A stretch of DNA of 64,000 nt from Aplectana chamaeleonis (Eukaryota > Nematoda > Chromadorea > Rhabditida > Cosmocercidae): positions 806,001 to 870,000 of the forward strand of contig JAPDOI010000131.1 of the NCBI GenBank assembly GCA_029168955.1, read 5' to 3'. Both the position numbers and the translations under genes were made by a program. The notes under the pieces are model-generated. The model was not told the DNA's origin. It worked only from the letters and a program-made list of their open reading frames with translations, and ran no database searches. Positions 44,501-55,360 of the stretch are shown here, piece by piece; the stretch's first letter is position 1; the number at the start of each line of letters is the position of its first letter.

Positions 44501-44810
44501 ATCATCTTTAGAGAGTCCGGACTTGAGCGCAGAGGTTGATATGTCGGTACGGAGACGCAGCTAGGGCACACGTATGAGCTGTCCGCATCCTTGAAGGACT
44601 TGAGACCGGAGCATTTCTTCACATGAGTCCATTTCCTGCATTTGCTACATTGAACGCTCCCTGCAGCGGCTGAGGTCCCACACTGGGTGCAGGGCCATCG
44701 AAACCGGCGAGGGGGTCCAGGGTTTGCTTCGATTCCGGCACGGATGAGTAGACAACGGATCAGCAGCGCCGGTTTATGCTGACCCGCAACCGAAAAAATT
44801 GGCTCCAGAA
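41505..44810 (-). pseudogene. LINE copy 5 2A/zinc finger/endonuclease/RT remnant
   Basis: Right to left: LLIRCLLIRAGIEANPGP; zinc finger (CTQC, CSKC, WTHVKKC, CPSC); endonuclease (IQWNINGFRNKSAELEALA, LQETKLDP, NLYSPPRSSCP, PSSPDLSLC, ASDHLPILME); reverse transcriptase (KPAEDLNSYRPISIIS, NGFRKGFSTTSALVEL, VALDLKKAYDTV, GVPQGAVLSPLLFSFY, GYADDLTLV); C-terminal CPDCGLEEHTVPHMFSC. The segments fall in several frames (breaks near 44.1, 43.3, 42.8 and 41.9 kb), so it is dead. Confidence 0.9.
44713..44736 (-). other. 2A-like octapeptide GIEANPGP in LINE copy 5
   Basis: Minus strand GGA ATC GAA GCA AAC CCT GGA CCC, preceded by PALLIRCLLIRA. Same position relative to the zinc finger as in family A, and the same Gly in place of the consensus Asp, but different x residue and Ile for Val. 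There is no ATG upstream in this frame before a stop near 44883. Confidence 0.75.
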
Positions 44811-45197
44811 CTCGTGAGAAGTGAATTCTGGGAGGTATAGTTGAGGATCTTTGACTTCGGAAGGATGGCGGCCATTGTAGACGACTTCATCTTCCGCGTA
44901 CGCTCTTGCCAAACGAGTAGGCTATCCTCCATAAGAGCTTCGTATATGGTTGCGCATCAACTAAATAATGCAGCGATGCGACGCGGTCGCTAAAAACTCG
45001 ATCAGAGTTCGACCCGACAGCGAGTGATGAAGGGGAATCGATCGTGACAGCCATATCATTGATATTCCTTCACTGCAATCTGCAATGCCGTACGGGGTCG
45101 GACTCTTATTGAGCCCTAGCACTACTCGCAACGCTCAAAATGGTAACAATGTGGTGACTATTTCGGTACGCCGAAAATATATTGTTCGAAAACTCAC

Positions 45198-45312
45198 ATT
45201 CTGCATTCACCGTTTATGCACTTCTCATTCGGCAAGCATGTACTGTCAGGGTCGAAATCCAATCCGGTGGCATTGGCTGCACATCGTCGTTCGCTAGCGA
45301 CATTGAAGAAAA
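45198..45312 (-). CDS. Cysteine-rich EB/CC-module gene, EB first-half exon
   Basis: Acceptor CATATTTTAG, donor GTGAGT. It enters in phase 1, leaves in phase 2, and encodes FFNVASERRCAANATGLDF, then DSTCLPNEKCINGECR: the C-x(n)-C-x5-C-x4-C pattern that opens an EB module. A companion exon with phase 2 entry should follow to the left but was not found. The exon is intact between LINE copy 5 and the long-TIR element at 45.6 kb. Confidence 0.7.
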
Positions 45313-45624
45313 CTAAAATATGAAAGTATTCAAGATTGTAACTATTCACGGCACTGTTCCCGACAAAGGGGGAGGGAAGAGGAGTGAAGGCCCCACTTCT
45401 CCATTTCTGAATGTGGTTTGACTCCGCGGGTCTTTCGTGAAGTTGGCAAATTTTTTTCTTCGACTTCTCTTCATTGTTCGAAACAGTTTAGGTGATCCTG
45501 AGGTGGTCAATCCACCAAAATAGCGGAGGATGGGCGAGGAGGAGCGATGAGATAACGTGGTTGGAAGACACTTCGACCAACGTAAGCTCGCTCTCTACAT
45601 CTCTACGCCTTACCCTTCATTTCT

Positions 45625-47830
45625 AGCGCTGTCAAGGGAACACAGGATGTCTGTACGATTTTTATTAGAGAGCCCGTCATTAGCCTTGCTCGCACCTTTG
45701 TTCGCACCTAATTATCTGCGCTCGCACCTCCGACGCTATTACGACGCTAGCATACCTCCTACAGAGGACTCCTAGCGCTCATCCAAGTGGCCCAATATTG
45801 ATCCCAATCTGAGTCGACCGAGGTGCAGGCCAAGAACTCAAACAACAAAAGATGAATAACAGGAGTGAAATAATACAAACTTATTTCGAAGCTACAATGA
45901 AATTCATAAACTATATAAGAATAAGTTTAAGTTAGATGTAATGAAAATAAATAACTTGCATTTGCATTTCAAAAAACAGTTCAGAAAAAGACTGAAACCA
46001 ATACTACAAGGGACTTCCTTCAGTAGGCAGTCTAATAGCCTGATACCTTATAAGAGTATTAAAGAATGTCAGAAACACTTCATTTTTTGCCCTTTAGACA
46101 AAGCTAGGAATAATTACGGAATTATTTAAATAAAATATCATATCATAACTCTTATGAAAGAACTGGGAATTAATATCATAAATGGCAATTTTGAAAGAGA
46201 CCAAGACCAGAATGACACATATAAGCTGATTAAGAATGCCAACAGACAATCAACCATTTTAAAGCATAAGTTTTTCAATATCAAGGCCGGACTTAATTTT
46301 GATATAGATTGTGAGTTACCCATCATCTACGCTTTACCTAAGTTACATAAGGATCCCATAAAATTCCGATTTCTTACGGGAGCAAGAAACAGCAGCATGA
46401 AGCCATTAGCAGTAGATTTGCAAAGAATTTTATCGTTTCTCAAGACACATTTCATTAATTATACCAATGTGGGCAGGGTTGAGCAGGCCGTTGCGCCGAT
46501 TTTCGGCGAAGCTACCACCCGTCCTGCAGGGTCAAGCGGGCATTGTGTAATTTTTCGAAATCGGAGTGACCCCCACCATCAATTTTTTTCCAAAATTCAA
46601 AACCTCTGCGATCCCTCCCCCCCCCCCCCCCGAAACACGATTCATTCATGAAATCGGAGTAAACGGGTTTTGGATATTTGGGTGGCTCGGAAAACTAAAA
46701 GTATCAATATATTTGTCCACTAAAATTGTCAGACGCCGAAAATTCGTTTAGTAGTCGGACTCAAGCGTCTAAAACCTGAACAGTGCTTCGATCCTTCGCT
46801 TTGATTATCGAAAATATCGCGAATTTTCGAGATATCTCCACCAAATTTTCATTTTTGATCGAAAAATTTTGCGATCCCCCTAACCTTCATTTTCGGGTCA
46901 AAACTTTCGCGACCGACCTTCCCCCTCCCATTGCGGAATTTCGCAACATCGCTCGACCCTGCCCCCTGTTGGCCAGAATTTTAAAAAATCCAATTTTTTG
47001 AAGATCTCTTCCGCGGGACGAAAGCATGATTTATTTGAGTGACAAATTCACCTCATTTTCCCTCACCAAACGGTTTGGAGAAAAATCCTGTTTTTTCTCC
47101 AAAAGTATTACGAATTTTCAATTTGCCATTTTCTCCGACAATTTCCAAAAATTTTACGACCCTCCGTTGTGCCGAGTCACAGCGGTGCTCAGCTCTGAAT
47201 GTGGGATACCAAAGGAAGGGTGGACTCAAGACTTCTTGGTCTATCTCCAACATTAACATAGCAGCTGAATTATGTGGATTGAGTACCAATGGGATTCAAG
47301 TTTATTCCGCTGATTTTGATTTTATTGCTATTTTTTAACATTATTTTTGTCTTCGATTTACATTTTTATAAGTTCATTTTTTACCTTGCACACCTGCTTG
47401 TTTACATTTTAGAGCTTTTTATCATTACAGTCACATATCATTCTTCAATCACCATTATGGAATTTTTTTTTCTACAAATCATTGTTGTCATCAATTTACA
47501 AATCCGTATTTTTCTTCAATGCTTTCCCTTTACACTGCCTGCTCATATCATCGCGCCACTTTGCAATTACAGCAGCTGATAAAAAAAAAACAATCTTTCA
47601 ACTTCCTTTATGAAATCTCGAGTGGGTTAACACTTAATCCGCTATTTGAACAATCAATATTGGGGCCTTGGTTGAGCGCCAGGACTCTTCTGCACGAGCT
47701 TTGCTGGCGTCATCAACGATGGAGGTGCGAGCGCAGATAATTAGGTGTGAACGAAGGTGCGAACCACGCTAATGACGGGCTCCCTAATTAGACTCGTACA
47801 GATATATACGAATCCCTGCCAAGCTCTGTC
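45625..47830. mobile_element. Long-TIR element (2.2 kb) containing a Penelope-like remnant
   Basis: The left arm (about 45640-45805) and right arm (about 47655-47825) are inverted copies. For example CATTAGCCTTGCTCGCACCT at the left answers AGGTGCGAACCACGCTAATG at the right; ATTATCTGCGCTCGCACCTC answers GAGGTGCGAGCGCAGATAAT. Outer limits are approximate and no target duplication was resolved. The interior holds a reverse transcriptase remnant (45941-46460) and AT-rich non-coding DNA with a C homopolymer near 46618-46631. Confidence 0.65.
45941..46460 (+). pseudogene. Penelope-like element reverse transcriptase remnant
   Basis: The segments KECQKHFIFCPLDKARNNYG, then LPIIYALPKLHKDPIKFRFL followed by TGARNSSMKPLAVDLQ, match the N-terminal palm region of Penelope-like reverse transcriptases (the DKxxNN and LPKxHK...RxL signatures), closest in style to the permuted Naiad-type group as I recall it. 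Stops separate the two pieces at about 46127, and the rest of the RT and any GIY-YIG domain are absent. It carries no detectable function. Confidence 0.65.
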
Positions 47831-47839
47831 GCGCTGACG

Positions 47840-49590
47840 CACACTTACAAGGGAAGTATACAAAGCGTAAGTCGGATCTGCCAAAACCATTAGTATCGTT
47901 AGTATCTCTTGTGGCTCAATAGTAAATCTGCGCAGTATGCCGCCCCGAGCTGCAGGTTCCAAGAAGTTACAAGCTTAAAAAGGTAGTTTCTGTGCTTTTT
48001 GTACCTTCCAAAAAGCGCATTAGTTTTTGGAAAATCCGAAAACGGTTCTCATAAACGTGTTCAGCGCCCAAAACTCCCCCCCCCCAGAAAAGTTCGGGTG
48101 AAGGCACATTTTCCAAACTTTATCCAGACTGATAGCGTTTTGTACTTGTACGGATTTCCGGGTGGGCGTTTATTTATACCGTACGGATTTTCAGTTGGGC
48201 GTTTGTTTATACCGATTACAGGGCTCTGGAAGCGTTTAAAAAAAAAAATTCCAAATTTGACTTAAATTACTCCGAGGTAGGTTTTTGGGGGTGCTGATCA
48301 CGAATCTGTGGTTTATTAGTCGGTTTTCCGAAGTTTTCGGCTAATTTCGTCCGAAGCTTCCAACCGGGGACAATTTCGAGGGAAAAACGCCACTTTCGAG
48401 ATTTCCGGATTTCTACTATAGATATGTCTCAAAACCATTCTCCGATGGTTATTTGGAGTTCTTTTATCCATTTTCTGCAGATTACGGTAGATTACGGTGG
48501 GTATACGGTAGTTTGGTCAAAATCTCAGATTTTACTCAAAATTTGTACAGTTTACCGCTATGTTAAAAGGACATGGTGCGGTTGCGGTCACACGCTCAAG
48601 AGGACGCCAGATTTCATTATCGATCGACAGCACAGCTGATTTTGTGGGTGAGTTCATCCACTCATTCATTCTTTCAACGACTTTATTTTGGAAATAAAGA
48701 AACATACATATACACGTATGTCAATGAGATTCTTTGTTGAAGTAGAAAAAAAAGATGCATAACAATGGCAGAAGTAAGAAGGGGACAAAATATGAATCTC
48801 TTGTAGAGTTTCGGTTTTTCCTTTTTTTTCTTGTTTGCTTCGGCATTATTTTGTTTGTGACTCTTATAATATTACGAATAGGAGCTTTTCTTAGAATGCG
48901 GGGGAAAATAGCCGTTTGTTCGGGCTTCAAAGTGTTTTTTTTCAAAATTCTGTTTTGAAATCGAAAAAAAAACGGAGAAGTCCACTCGCCCATTAGGAGA
49001 AGCCCCTATTCGTAATACGATAAAAGTCAGAAACAAAAATAATGCTGAAGCAAACAAGAAAAAAAAAGAAAAATCGTGACTCACCCAGAAAATCAGCTGT
49101 GCTGTCGATCGATAATGAAATCTGGCGTCTTCCAGTGTGACCGCAACCGCACCATGTCCTTTTAACATTGCGGGTAAGTGTATACAGGGGTTATTCGGAG
49201 TGGAGAATACGAATTTAATGTCCGTTTGTCGATTTTCAAAATACTAAGGTGGTTTTCTACCCCTAAATGACATGCTACCTACCGCAACCTACAGTAAATC
49301 TCAAAATTTCGACAAATGGACCCCAGATTCGTGCTCACCACCCTCGATTACCCCTACATACAAATTTCGAGCTAAATCCGAGAAAACTTTTTGAAACTCC
49401 AAAAAAATGCCTGATGACCCTTGCAATGTCGCGAGGCTGAAAAAAGGCTGATAACTTTTTTAAACCTGCAGCTCGGGGCGGGATACTGCTCATTTTTACT
49501 ATTGAGGCAAAAGAGATACTAACGATACTAGTCGTTTTGGCAGATCCGACCTACGCTTTGAATACTTCCGTTGTTAGGCGAATGTCGCAA
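47840..49590. mobile_element. Long-TIR element enclosing foldback copy iii
   Basis: The left end ACTTACAAGGGAAGTATAC ... GTCGGATCTGCCAAAACC ... CGCCCCGAGCTGCAGG mirrors the right CCTGCAGCTCGGGGCG ... GGCAGATCCGACC ... GAATACTTCCGTTGTTAGG. The left portion also resembles the reverse complement of 31530-31830 (shared CTTTTTGTACCTTC, GGAAAATCCGAAAA, GTTCAGCGCCCAAAACT), so the family has a second, partial copy there. Confidence 0.6.
48548..49180. repeat. TA-type foldback copy iii, 633 bp
   Basis: Arms CAGTTTACCGCTATGTTAAAAGGACATGG.. and ..CCATGTCCTTTTAACATTGCGGGTAAGTG extend through CACAGCTGATTTT / AAAATCAGCTGTG, and the centre is palindromic as well (TTCTTGTTTGCTTCGGCATT versus AATGCTGAAGCAAACAAGAA). 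Nearly the whole element can fold on itself. Open frames inside are palindrome by-products. Confidence 0.75.
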
Positions 49591-50028
49591 GTCATACTGC
49601 ACCATCAAGGGCGCTATCGGTAGACGGCAGGGTTTGATTGCGTCAGGGAAGAAGATAGAAGGGTCAAAGACGTGGGTAGACGGCTGTAACTAGCCGAAGT
49701 GTCCTCCAATCACGGCTTTCCGCCCCTCTCAGTACACTCCCGACCTGTTTTCAGTTTAGTCACCTTAGGGCCGTCACTGAACAGTATGCAATTCGTTGTG
49801 GAACAGTATGCAATTCGTTGTGCTGTAAAGGCACAGAATGAGAACCGTGTTGTTCGTGTCATTCAACTGGTGAGCCACAACAGGCAAGGAAGAATGGGGA
49901 TAAGGGGCATGGATTGCATGAGTGTGCGCTCAATAACCACGTAGCGGCTTACTGGTTAAAGGGCCGGGAGCATACTTTTTGCGACGAGCGACCCAACGCA
50001 ATGTTTAGCTTCAATGTCGAACCAAATT

Positions 50029-50597
50029 CAATTCTATCCAAAAGGGGTCTTCCAAGCGAAAGAGGTTTGGCTCGCGTCAGAAACGTTCCAACAAAAAGGG
50101 AACAATAGGAAAGTGAAGTGAGGAGAGTGTACAGATCTATACAGCGAAAACAAATCGTTGCGGTATTCTACTCGGAAGTATTTTGTGGTTCCAAAAATAA
50201 CTGCGATCATGCGAGAACCGGTAAAAATATTGATGTATTTGTATCTGATAGTTTTCATTAATTGAAAGGGATGATGTGAAACTGGCCAGAGCAGACGGTT
50301 AGCTCCAGCTCTTCGGAAAAATGAAACAATCGAAATACAGCATCAAGTAAGAGTATTCCAATATAATCTCGTAAACGAATAAGTCTTTTTTTAACCATTA
50401 TGCTCTTTCTCGTGAAATACCACAACGGTTTGTTTTCGCTGTATAGAAGGGTCGACCGAGAATATCGCTTGGAGAAAATATTGTTCACTTTTTGTACACT
50501 CTCCTCACTTCACTTTCCTATAGTTCCCTTTTTGTTGCAACGTTTCTGACGCGAACCAAACCACTTTCGCTAGAAAGACCCCTTGTAGATAGAATTG
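50029..50597. repeat. Foldback MITE, 569 bp
   Basis: CAATTCTATCCAAAAGGGGT with CGCGTCAGAAACGTTCCAAC and AAAAGGGAAC at the left; inverted counterparts GTTCCCTTTTTGTTGCAACG, TTTCTGACGCG and ACCCCTTGTAGATAGAATTG at the right. The arms continue through AGAGTGTACA and AGCGAAAACAAA. Intronic to the cysteine-rich gene. Confidence 0.8.
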
Positions 50598-50712
50598 TTC
50601 ACTTTTTCCTGATATTAAGCAGTAATATCCCTGAAAAATAATCGATACTTATCAATCACTATGGACTGATACGATAATCAGTAAGGAATCAACTTGTGAG
50701 GCACGCTATGAA

Positions 50713-50795
50713 TGATGACAGTGAAAGAGCGGAGGGCAGACGGAGGTCCAGGCGTCGAGCGCGCCGCTCGCGCCTTGAATGATGTGAAATACGAC
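50713..50795. repeat. Dispersed repeat fragment shared with 8785-8870
   Basis: GGAGGGCAGACGGAGG and GCGCGCCGCTCGCGCC are the inverse of segments in 8785-8870. Function unknown. Confidence 0.55.
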
Positions 50796-50921
50796 GTTTT
50801 ATAGAGGGTGTGTCATATATTTTTGCAACGCACCGCACTGTATGCCCGATATGAACTGTCGCTGACGTGGGTATGATCGCGGTCTTCTTCTTCTTCTTCT
50901 GCAGCCACAGAGAGGGTCCTG

Positions 50922-53900
50922 TCATAGATTGAGGAACTGAGCCACAAGCGTCGGATTCTCCCACAGATCTACTGGTGTTAACGATGTCGGTCTCATCGGG
51001 CAGTTGAAAAGGTGCGCAGTAGTATGCCCTTTATTACCACAATCCGGGCACTCGTCAGGTCGGCTGCTATCGATCTTATGTAAATAAGACATAAGCATGG
51101 GGGAGTGCCCGAAGCGCAACGAGGCAGGGGTGCACCTGGCACGCCTATCGAGTTCCATCTCGGTTTCGCTGACCTCAGGCGGCACGACTCCGAGAATGGA
51201 GTTTACGGCGGTCTTGCATAAGTGATCCTTGACGAATTGGGTATGCTCAGCACGTAAGAGACGGAGGCGTTCTTGTTCTGCGTTGGTCCATCTCTGTATA
51301 TTGATTTTCGTGGGAGCATCAGCAAACGGCTTTCTTATACTTCTCTCTCTGACGGGGTCTAATACTCTTCGCGACGGATGATTTGGCTGCTTCAGGATGT
51401 TTATGTACAGCTGTTGTGCATGGAGTTGGCAATAGTCCTTAACTGGGAGGATGCGAGCCTCGGCGTGTAGGTGCTCTACTGGAGAGCTTTTAATACAGCC
51501 TGTTGCGATTCGCAATGCTCCATTTTTAATGCGCTGCAGCTTGGACCAGGATGTGTCCGACACGATATGCTGCCAGACTGGTGCAGCATACTCCAGGGCG
51601 GGCTGTACGATGGCCTTGTACGTGGTCAGGATCGTTTCTTTATTGCATCCCCAGGACGTTCCGCCGAGAGCACGTAGGACGCTAAGTCTTGTTTTCACTG
51701 CAGCTTTCTTCTGCTCAGTGTTCTTGTGAAACCTCAACGAAGGATCCAACACGAGTCCGAGCAGCTTAGGGAATCGGGCGGCCGGTAGGCGAGTTTCGTC
51801 CCATTTCACCATGGGATGAGCTCTGTGCTCCGCAGGATCAGTGGAAAAGACGGTGACGGATGATTTAGCGGCAGAGACCGTAAGCATCTTGCTATCGAGA
51901 AAACATTTCAACTCGATCAAGTAGTCATTGATCTTACTGGCAGCTACATTTATGTCGCGATCCCGGCATAGTATAGTAATATCATCCGCATATGCTACGA
52001 CCTTGATGTCTCGGGATGGAACGGGTAGATCTTCAATATACAGACTGAAAAGAGCAGGCGATAGAACTCCTCCTTGAGGTACGCCGGCGGCAATTGGGAT
52101 GCTATTGGAGACGTGCTCTTGAAACAGCACATTTGCCCGACGTCCTTTGCTGAATGCGATTATCCACCGCTTCTGCCAGGGCGGAATGGTAGACCTTAAC
52201 AGGCTCTCCGACAAAATGCCCAAATTTACAGTGTCAAAAGCCTTCGCTAGGTCGAGGGCTACACCTACGGTACGCTGAGGTTTCATGGCATTGAAGCCGT
52301 CCAAAACATAGCTCACAATTTCCAGCAGGGCCGTAGTGGTGGAATGTAGCTTACGGAAACCATGTTGATGCTGTTGTTTGCTATTATGTTCGGCAAGCTC
52401 CTCCACAGCCAATTTTTCCGCAACTTTGGCAATAGGGGAGAGAAGACTGATTGGCCTGTAACCTTTTGCCGTGGATGGTGATTTACCCGGCTTCGGCAAT
52501 GGGATGACACGTGCTACTTTCCAATCTTGAGGTAATGTACAGGTGCGAAACGATGTACTAATGACTTCAGCGAGCAGGGGTAGTAGTTCATTTGGCAGTC
52601 TCTTTAGAACTGCTGGGCTCAAACCATCTGGCCCTACTGCCTTCGAGTTACTCATTTCCTTGATAACCTTCTCGACCTGAGCGGGCGTGACTGCATCATC
52701 TTCAGCCATGAGTGGCAATTTACAGAGTTCCCGAACAGTTATTCTATTCTGCTTCTCTCTTTTTGATTTAGTTATGAGAAAATGCTTCCCAAGAGCATTT
52801 GCGGCCTCTTTCCTGACTTCTGAAGCCTCCCCCGTCGAATTCAATCGTGGAATTGTTGGCGGAGGTGATCTTTCCGGAGATCCTTTTCAAAGCCTTCCAC
52901 TTTGCTGCAGCATCACTCCTGAAGTTCATCTTCTCAGTGAACTTTTCCCAAGATTCTTTCTTGTGCCTATCAAGGTCCATCCTGATCTCATTATCCAGCT
53001 CGGCAATGTCTGGGTCAAGATTATTAGCAGCTCTGTTTGCGTCCCTTGTCCTTATCTTCTGCAGTGTCTCCCTGGTGACATTGGGAAAGAAGGTCTTGAC
53101 ACGACCTTCAGGGATCGCAGCTTTCATCGCCTTCCTGATGGCATCAGAGAGGTGGCGCTCCTTCTGGTGTACATTGCCATTCCACGGATATTCGGCCGCT
53201 TGGCGGAGTGCAACCTTCCTGAACAGGCTCAACCCTGCAAGGCCTAAATTGAGATAAGAACGATGACGAACACCTGTACAGGGAGCAAGAGAGTTAGAGA
53301 GATCGATATTGACAAAGACCGGAATGTGATCACTGGAAAGAGTTGTGGATGTAGACCAAGAGCAGGCATAAGAGAGATTAGAAGAGACAAAGGAGATGTC
53401 TGGGCTGGAGGATCGACCATAGGCAGGGAGACGAGTGGGCTGGTCATCGTTAAGGATAACGAGGTCGCACTCATCCGCCCATTCTTCGACGTCATTTCCT
53501 CTAGCATCAGAATCGAGCGACGAGCAGAACGTGTGAGCATTGAAGTCACCCACAAAGACCATTGAGGGAGATAGAGAGCAGTCATACAGCTGCTTCAGTA
53601 GAGGGATAGGGTTGTAGGTTGGTGGACAGGATGTAAGAGGAGGAATGTATATATTGAAAAGAGAAAGTGGAGTTTTTAGAGGTAGATGGATGGGGATGTA
53701 CTCGAGAGTGCCATCCACTGGAGTGTTTGGAATGATGTGAGAGGGAAGAGACGACAGAACAAAAGTAGAGACTCCGCCTCCCTGAGATGACCTAGGATTA
53801 TGACATGCAGTATAGCCCGGGATGTTTGGATGTCGAGAGGTAGCAGAGGGAGAGAGTTTGGTTTCCTGAACCATGATTACATCCGGGTGATGAGTACGGG

Positions 53901-54234
53901 CGAAGAGAGATAATTCAGAAAGCTTGGCGCGAAGGCCTTTGAGATTGATATGTACAATAAAGAGGGGGCGGTTGGTAGATGAGGAATTGGAGTTACTGGA
54001 GGCGGAGCACACAATACAACGAAAGGAAGAATCGTGGTGCCTCACAGAACTGAGACCCGAACAAGAGAAGTGCACTCACCTTTGACATCCAAAACATTGG
54101 ACGCTGGTTCCATATCAATTGACATCTCTGTCGCATGTGGCACATGGGTACTTCTTCTTCTTCTGAGCGGGTCCTGGGTTCCTCTCGACGCCGGCTCTTT
54201 GTAGTAGGATCTTTAGGAGAGCTGCGGCCAGTCA
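50922..54234 (-). pseudogene. LINE copy 4 2A/PHD/endonuclease/RT, nearly intact
   Basis: In the 2A frame there are two Trp-to-stop changes (TGG to TGA) at 54232-54234, upstream of GVERNPGP (54169-54192), and at 54076-54078 in the zinc finger. The frame is then open to about 52823, where one frameshift moves the reading to the 640-codon frame ending at 50922. Motifs: HINLKGLRAKLSEL, VQETKL, GDFNAH, SSDHIPVF, KPGKSPSTAKGYRPISLL, HGFRKLHSTTTALLEI, VALDLAKAFDTVN, GVPQGGVLSPALF, YADDITIL, CPDCGNKGHTTAHLFNCP. All catalytic motifs read as consensus. Confidence 0.92.
54169..54192 (-). other. 2A-like octapeptide GVERNPGP in LINE copy 4
   Basis: Minus strand GGC GTC GAG AGG AAC CCA GGA CCC, preceded by AALLKILLQRA. 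Same sequence as copy 1, consistent with their close relationship. Confidence 0.75.
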
Positions 54235-54770
54235 GCACCTCTCCCATGACAAAAACCCTCTCCGCGGAGGGATTGACGTCGGTTTGCACGGAGGTGGTCT
54301 TCTTTCCTCCACACTGCCACGGCACGAACGTACGACATCTCGGCAGCTATGATCCCGGTTCAAGGCACGGACTAAACATTAGCCTCTAATGTCATAGTTA
54401 AACACCAGCGGGACGCTGCTGAAATAGCAAGACAACTGCCACTTATGTGCGTCCTAAGTGTGCTGAGGCATGCCGAAAGGAAGAGTTGTCCCAGGAAAAC
54501 GCACCGGAAGGCCGCACCAAGCAGTTATACACGCCGTGGCACTGTATACTGTATCCTTTCGAGACCTACCCCTTTGGAAAGTTGCCAATTTCCATCAGCT
54601 GATTATGTTTCAGATCTAAACTTGTCAAAATACCACCAAAACGAAACAAAGAGCACTGCTATGACAGGAGTAATAGATTTCGAGACTCGCAGCTAACCCT
54701 CACGGCGGCTGCGGGGTGTAGCTCGTCCAAACGCACCCGCTACCCGTGGATTTCCGACAGGAATTTAAAC

Positions 54771-54814
54771 CTACGGGTGTGCAAAACCCTTGTACGAAGT
54801 GCATACCTTCACAG
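54771..54814 (-). CDS. Cysteine-rich gene, tentative small EB-closing exon
   Basis: Acceptor GATTCTATTTTGTAG, phase 2 entry; 44 nt encoding CEGMHFVQGFCTPV; leaves in phase 1 at GTTTAA (weak donor). The C-x-G-M-x-x-V-x-G-x-C pattern is the end of an EB module, and the phases fit between a phase-2-leaving exon and 45198-45312. It does not follow 55148-55266 in phase, so it is uncertain. Confidence 0.4.
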
Positions 54815-55147
54815 CTACAAAATAGAATCTGATCCTGCTTTGTAGCGTTGTGAAGAGAGCGAGGTGGACGAGTTGTCTGCCACCCCGACAAGGCAAGAAG
54901 CGAACGGCTCTGTCCTTTGAAACACAATGAAACCGATTTTCTTCAGACAGTGATCAAGTAAGGCTCCTGTTCTCCCGAATGTGTGCTATTCCCGATGGTA
55001 AAACACGAATTTGTGGGAAAATAGGGGCAGCATGCAATGATTTGGCGAGCTAACTCCCGCAGCCGCCGTGAGAGTTAGCTTCGAGTGATTTCGAGTGACT
55101 TTTCGCAATAAAAAAAGTGATAGAAGCGTGAAATTCCAGTAAAATAC

Positions 55148-55266
55148 AATTGAAACGCCCGGGAATTTTCGGTCCGCAATATTGCGTCAAAGACGCAACA
55201 TTGCAGACAAGTCCCTGTTTCACGCGGCAAGCGGCGGCAATGTCATCGTGGCACGTTTTCATTCCG
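55148..55266 (-). CDS. Cysteine-rich gene, tentative exon
   Basis: Acceptor ...ATACACCAG and a possible donor GTATTT. It encodes TCHDDIAAACRVKQGLVCN and then a SLTQYCG stretch. Cysteine spacing is EB-like, but the phase 2 entry does not match the phase 1 exit of 55361-55636 and the donor is weak. Either an exon is missing between them or this is an eroded exon. Confidence 0.35.
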
Positions 55267-55360
55267 CTGGTGTATAACTACGGCCTAAGACGTATAGACA
55301 ATGCTTTCGTGGCCTTACAAGTTGGAAAGAGGCCGATCAACACAAAAAAAAGACACTCAC

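Larger units (their letters stand above)
41395..44880 (-). mobile_element. LINE copy 5 (family B), degenerate
   Basis: A second LINE family, clearly related to family A in domain order but divergent in sequence. Unlike family A, its 3' side has an A-rich tract (about 41395-41485) instead of GAA repeats. The 5' limit is near 44880, where the 2A frame closes at a stop; no target duplication was resolved. It lies in an intron of the cysteine-rich gene, same orientation as that gene. Confidence 0.85.
50883..54347 (-). mobile_element. LINE copy 4 (family A), full-length, 3,465 bp
   Basis: The 3' end (left) is the (TTC)n complement of the GAA tail; the 5' end (right) is GCTGCCGAGATGTCG. Flanks TATGATCGCGG (50872-50882) and TATGATCCCGG (54348-54358) match at 10 of 11. 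It lies in an intron of the cysteine-rich gene, same orientation. Together with copy 3 it defines the full element. Confidence 0.92.

Noticed and set aside
46600..46635. C homopolymer near 46618-46631 and similar runs (5802, 31880, 48070)
   Set aside because: Likely slippage-prone or assembly-sensitive homopolymers; no functional claim.
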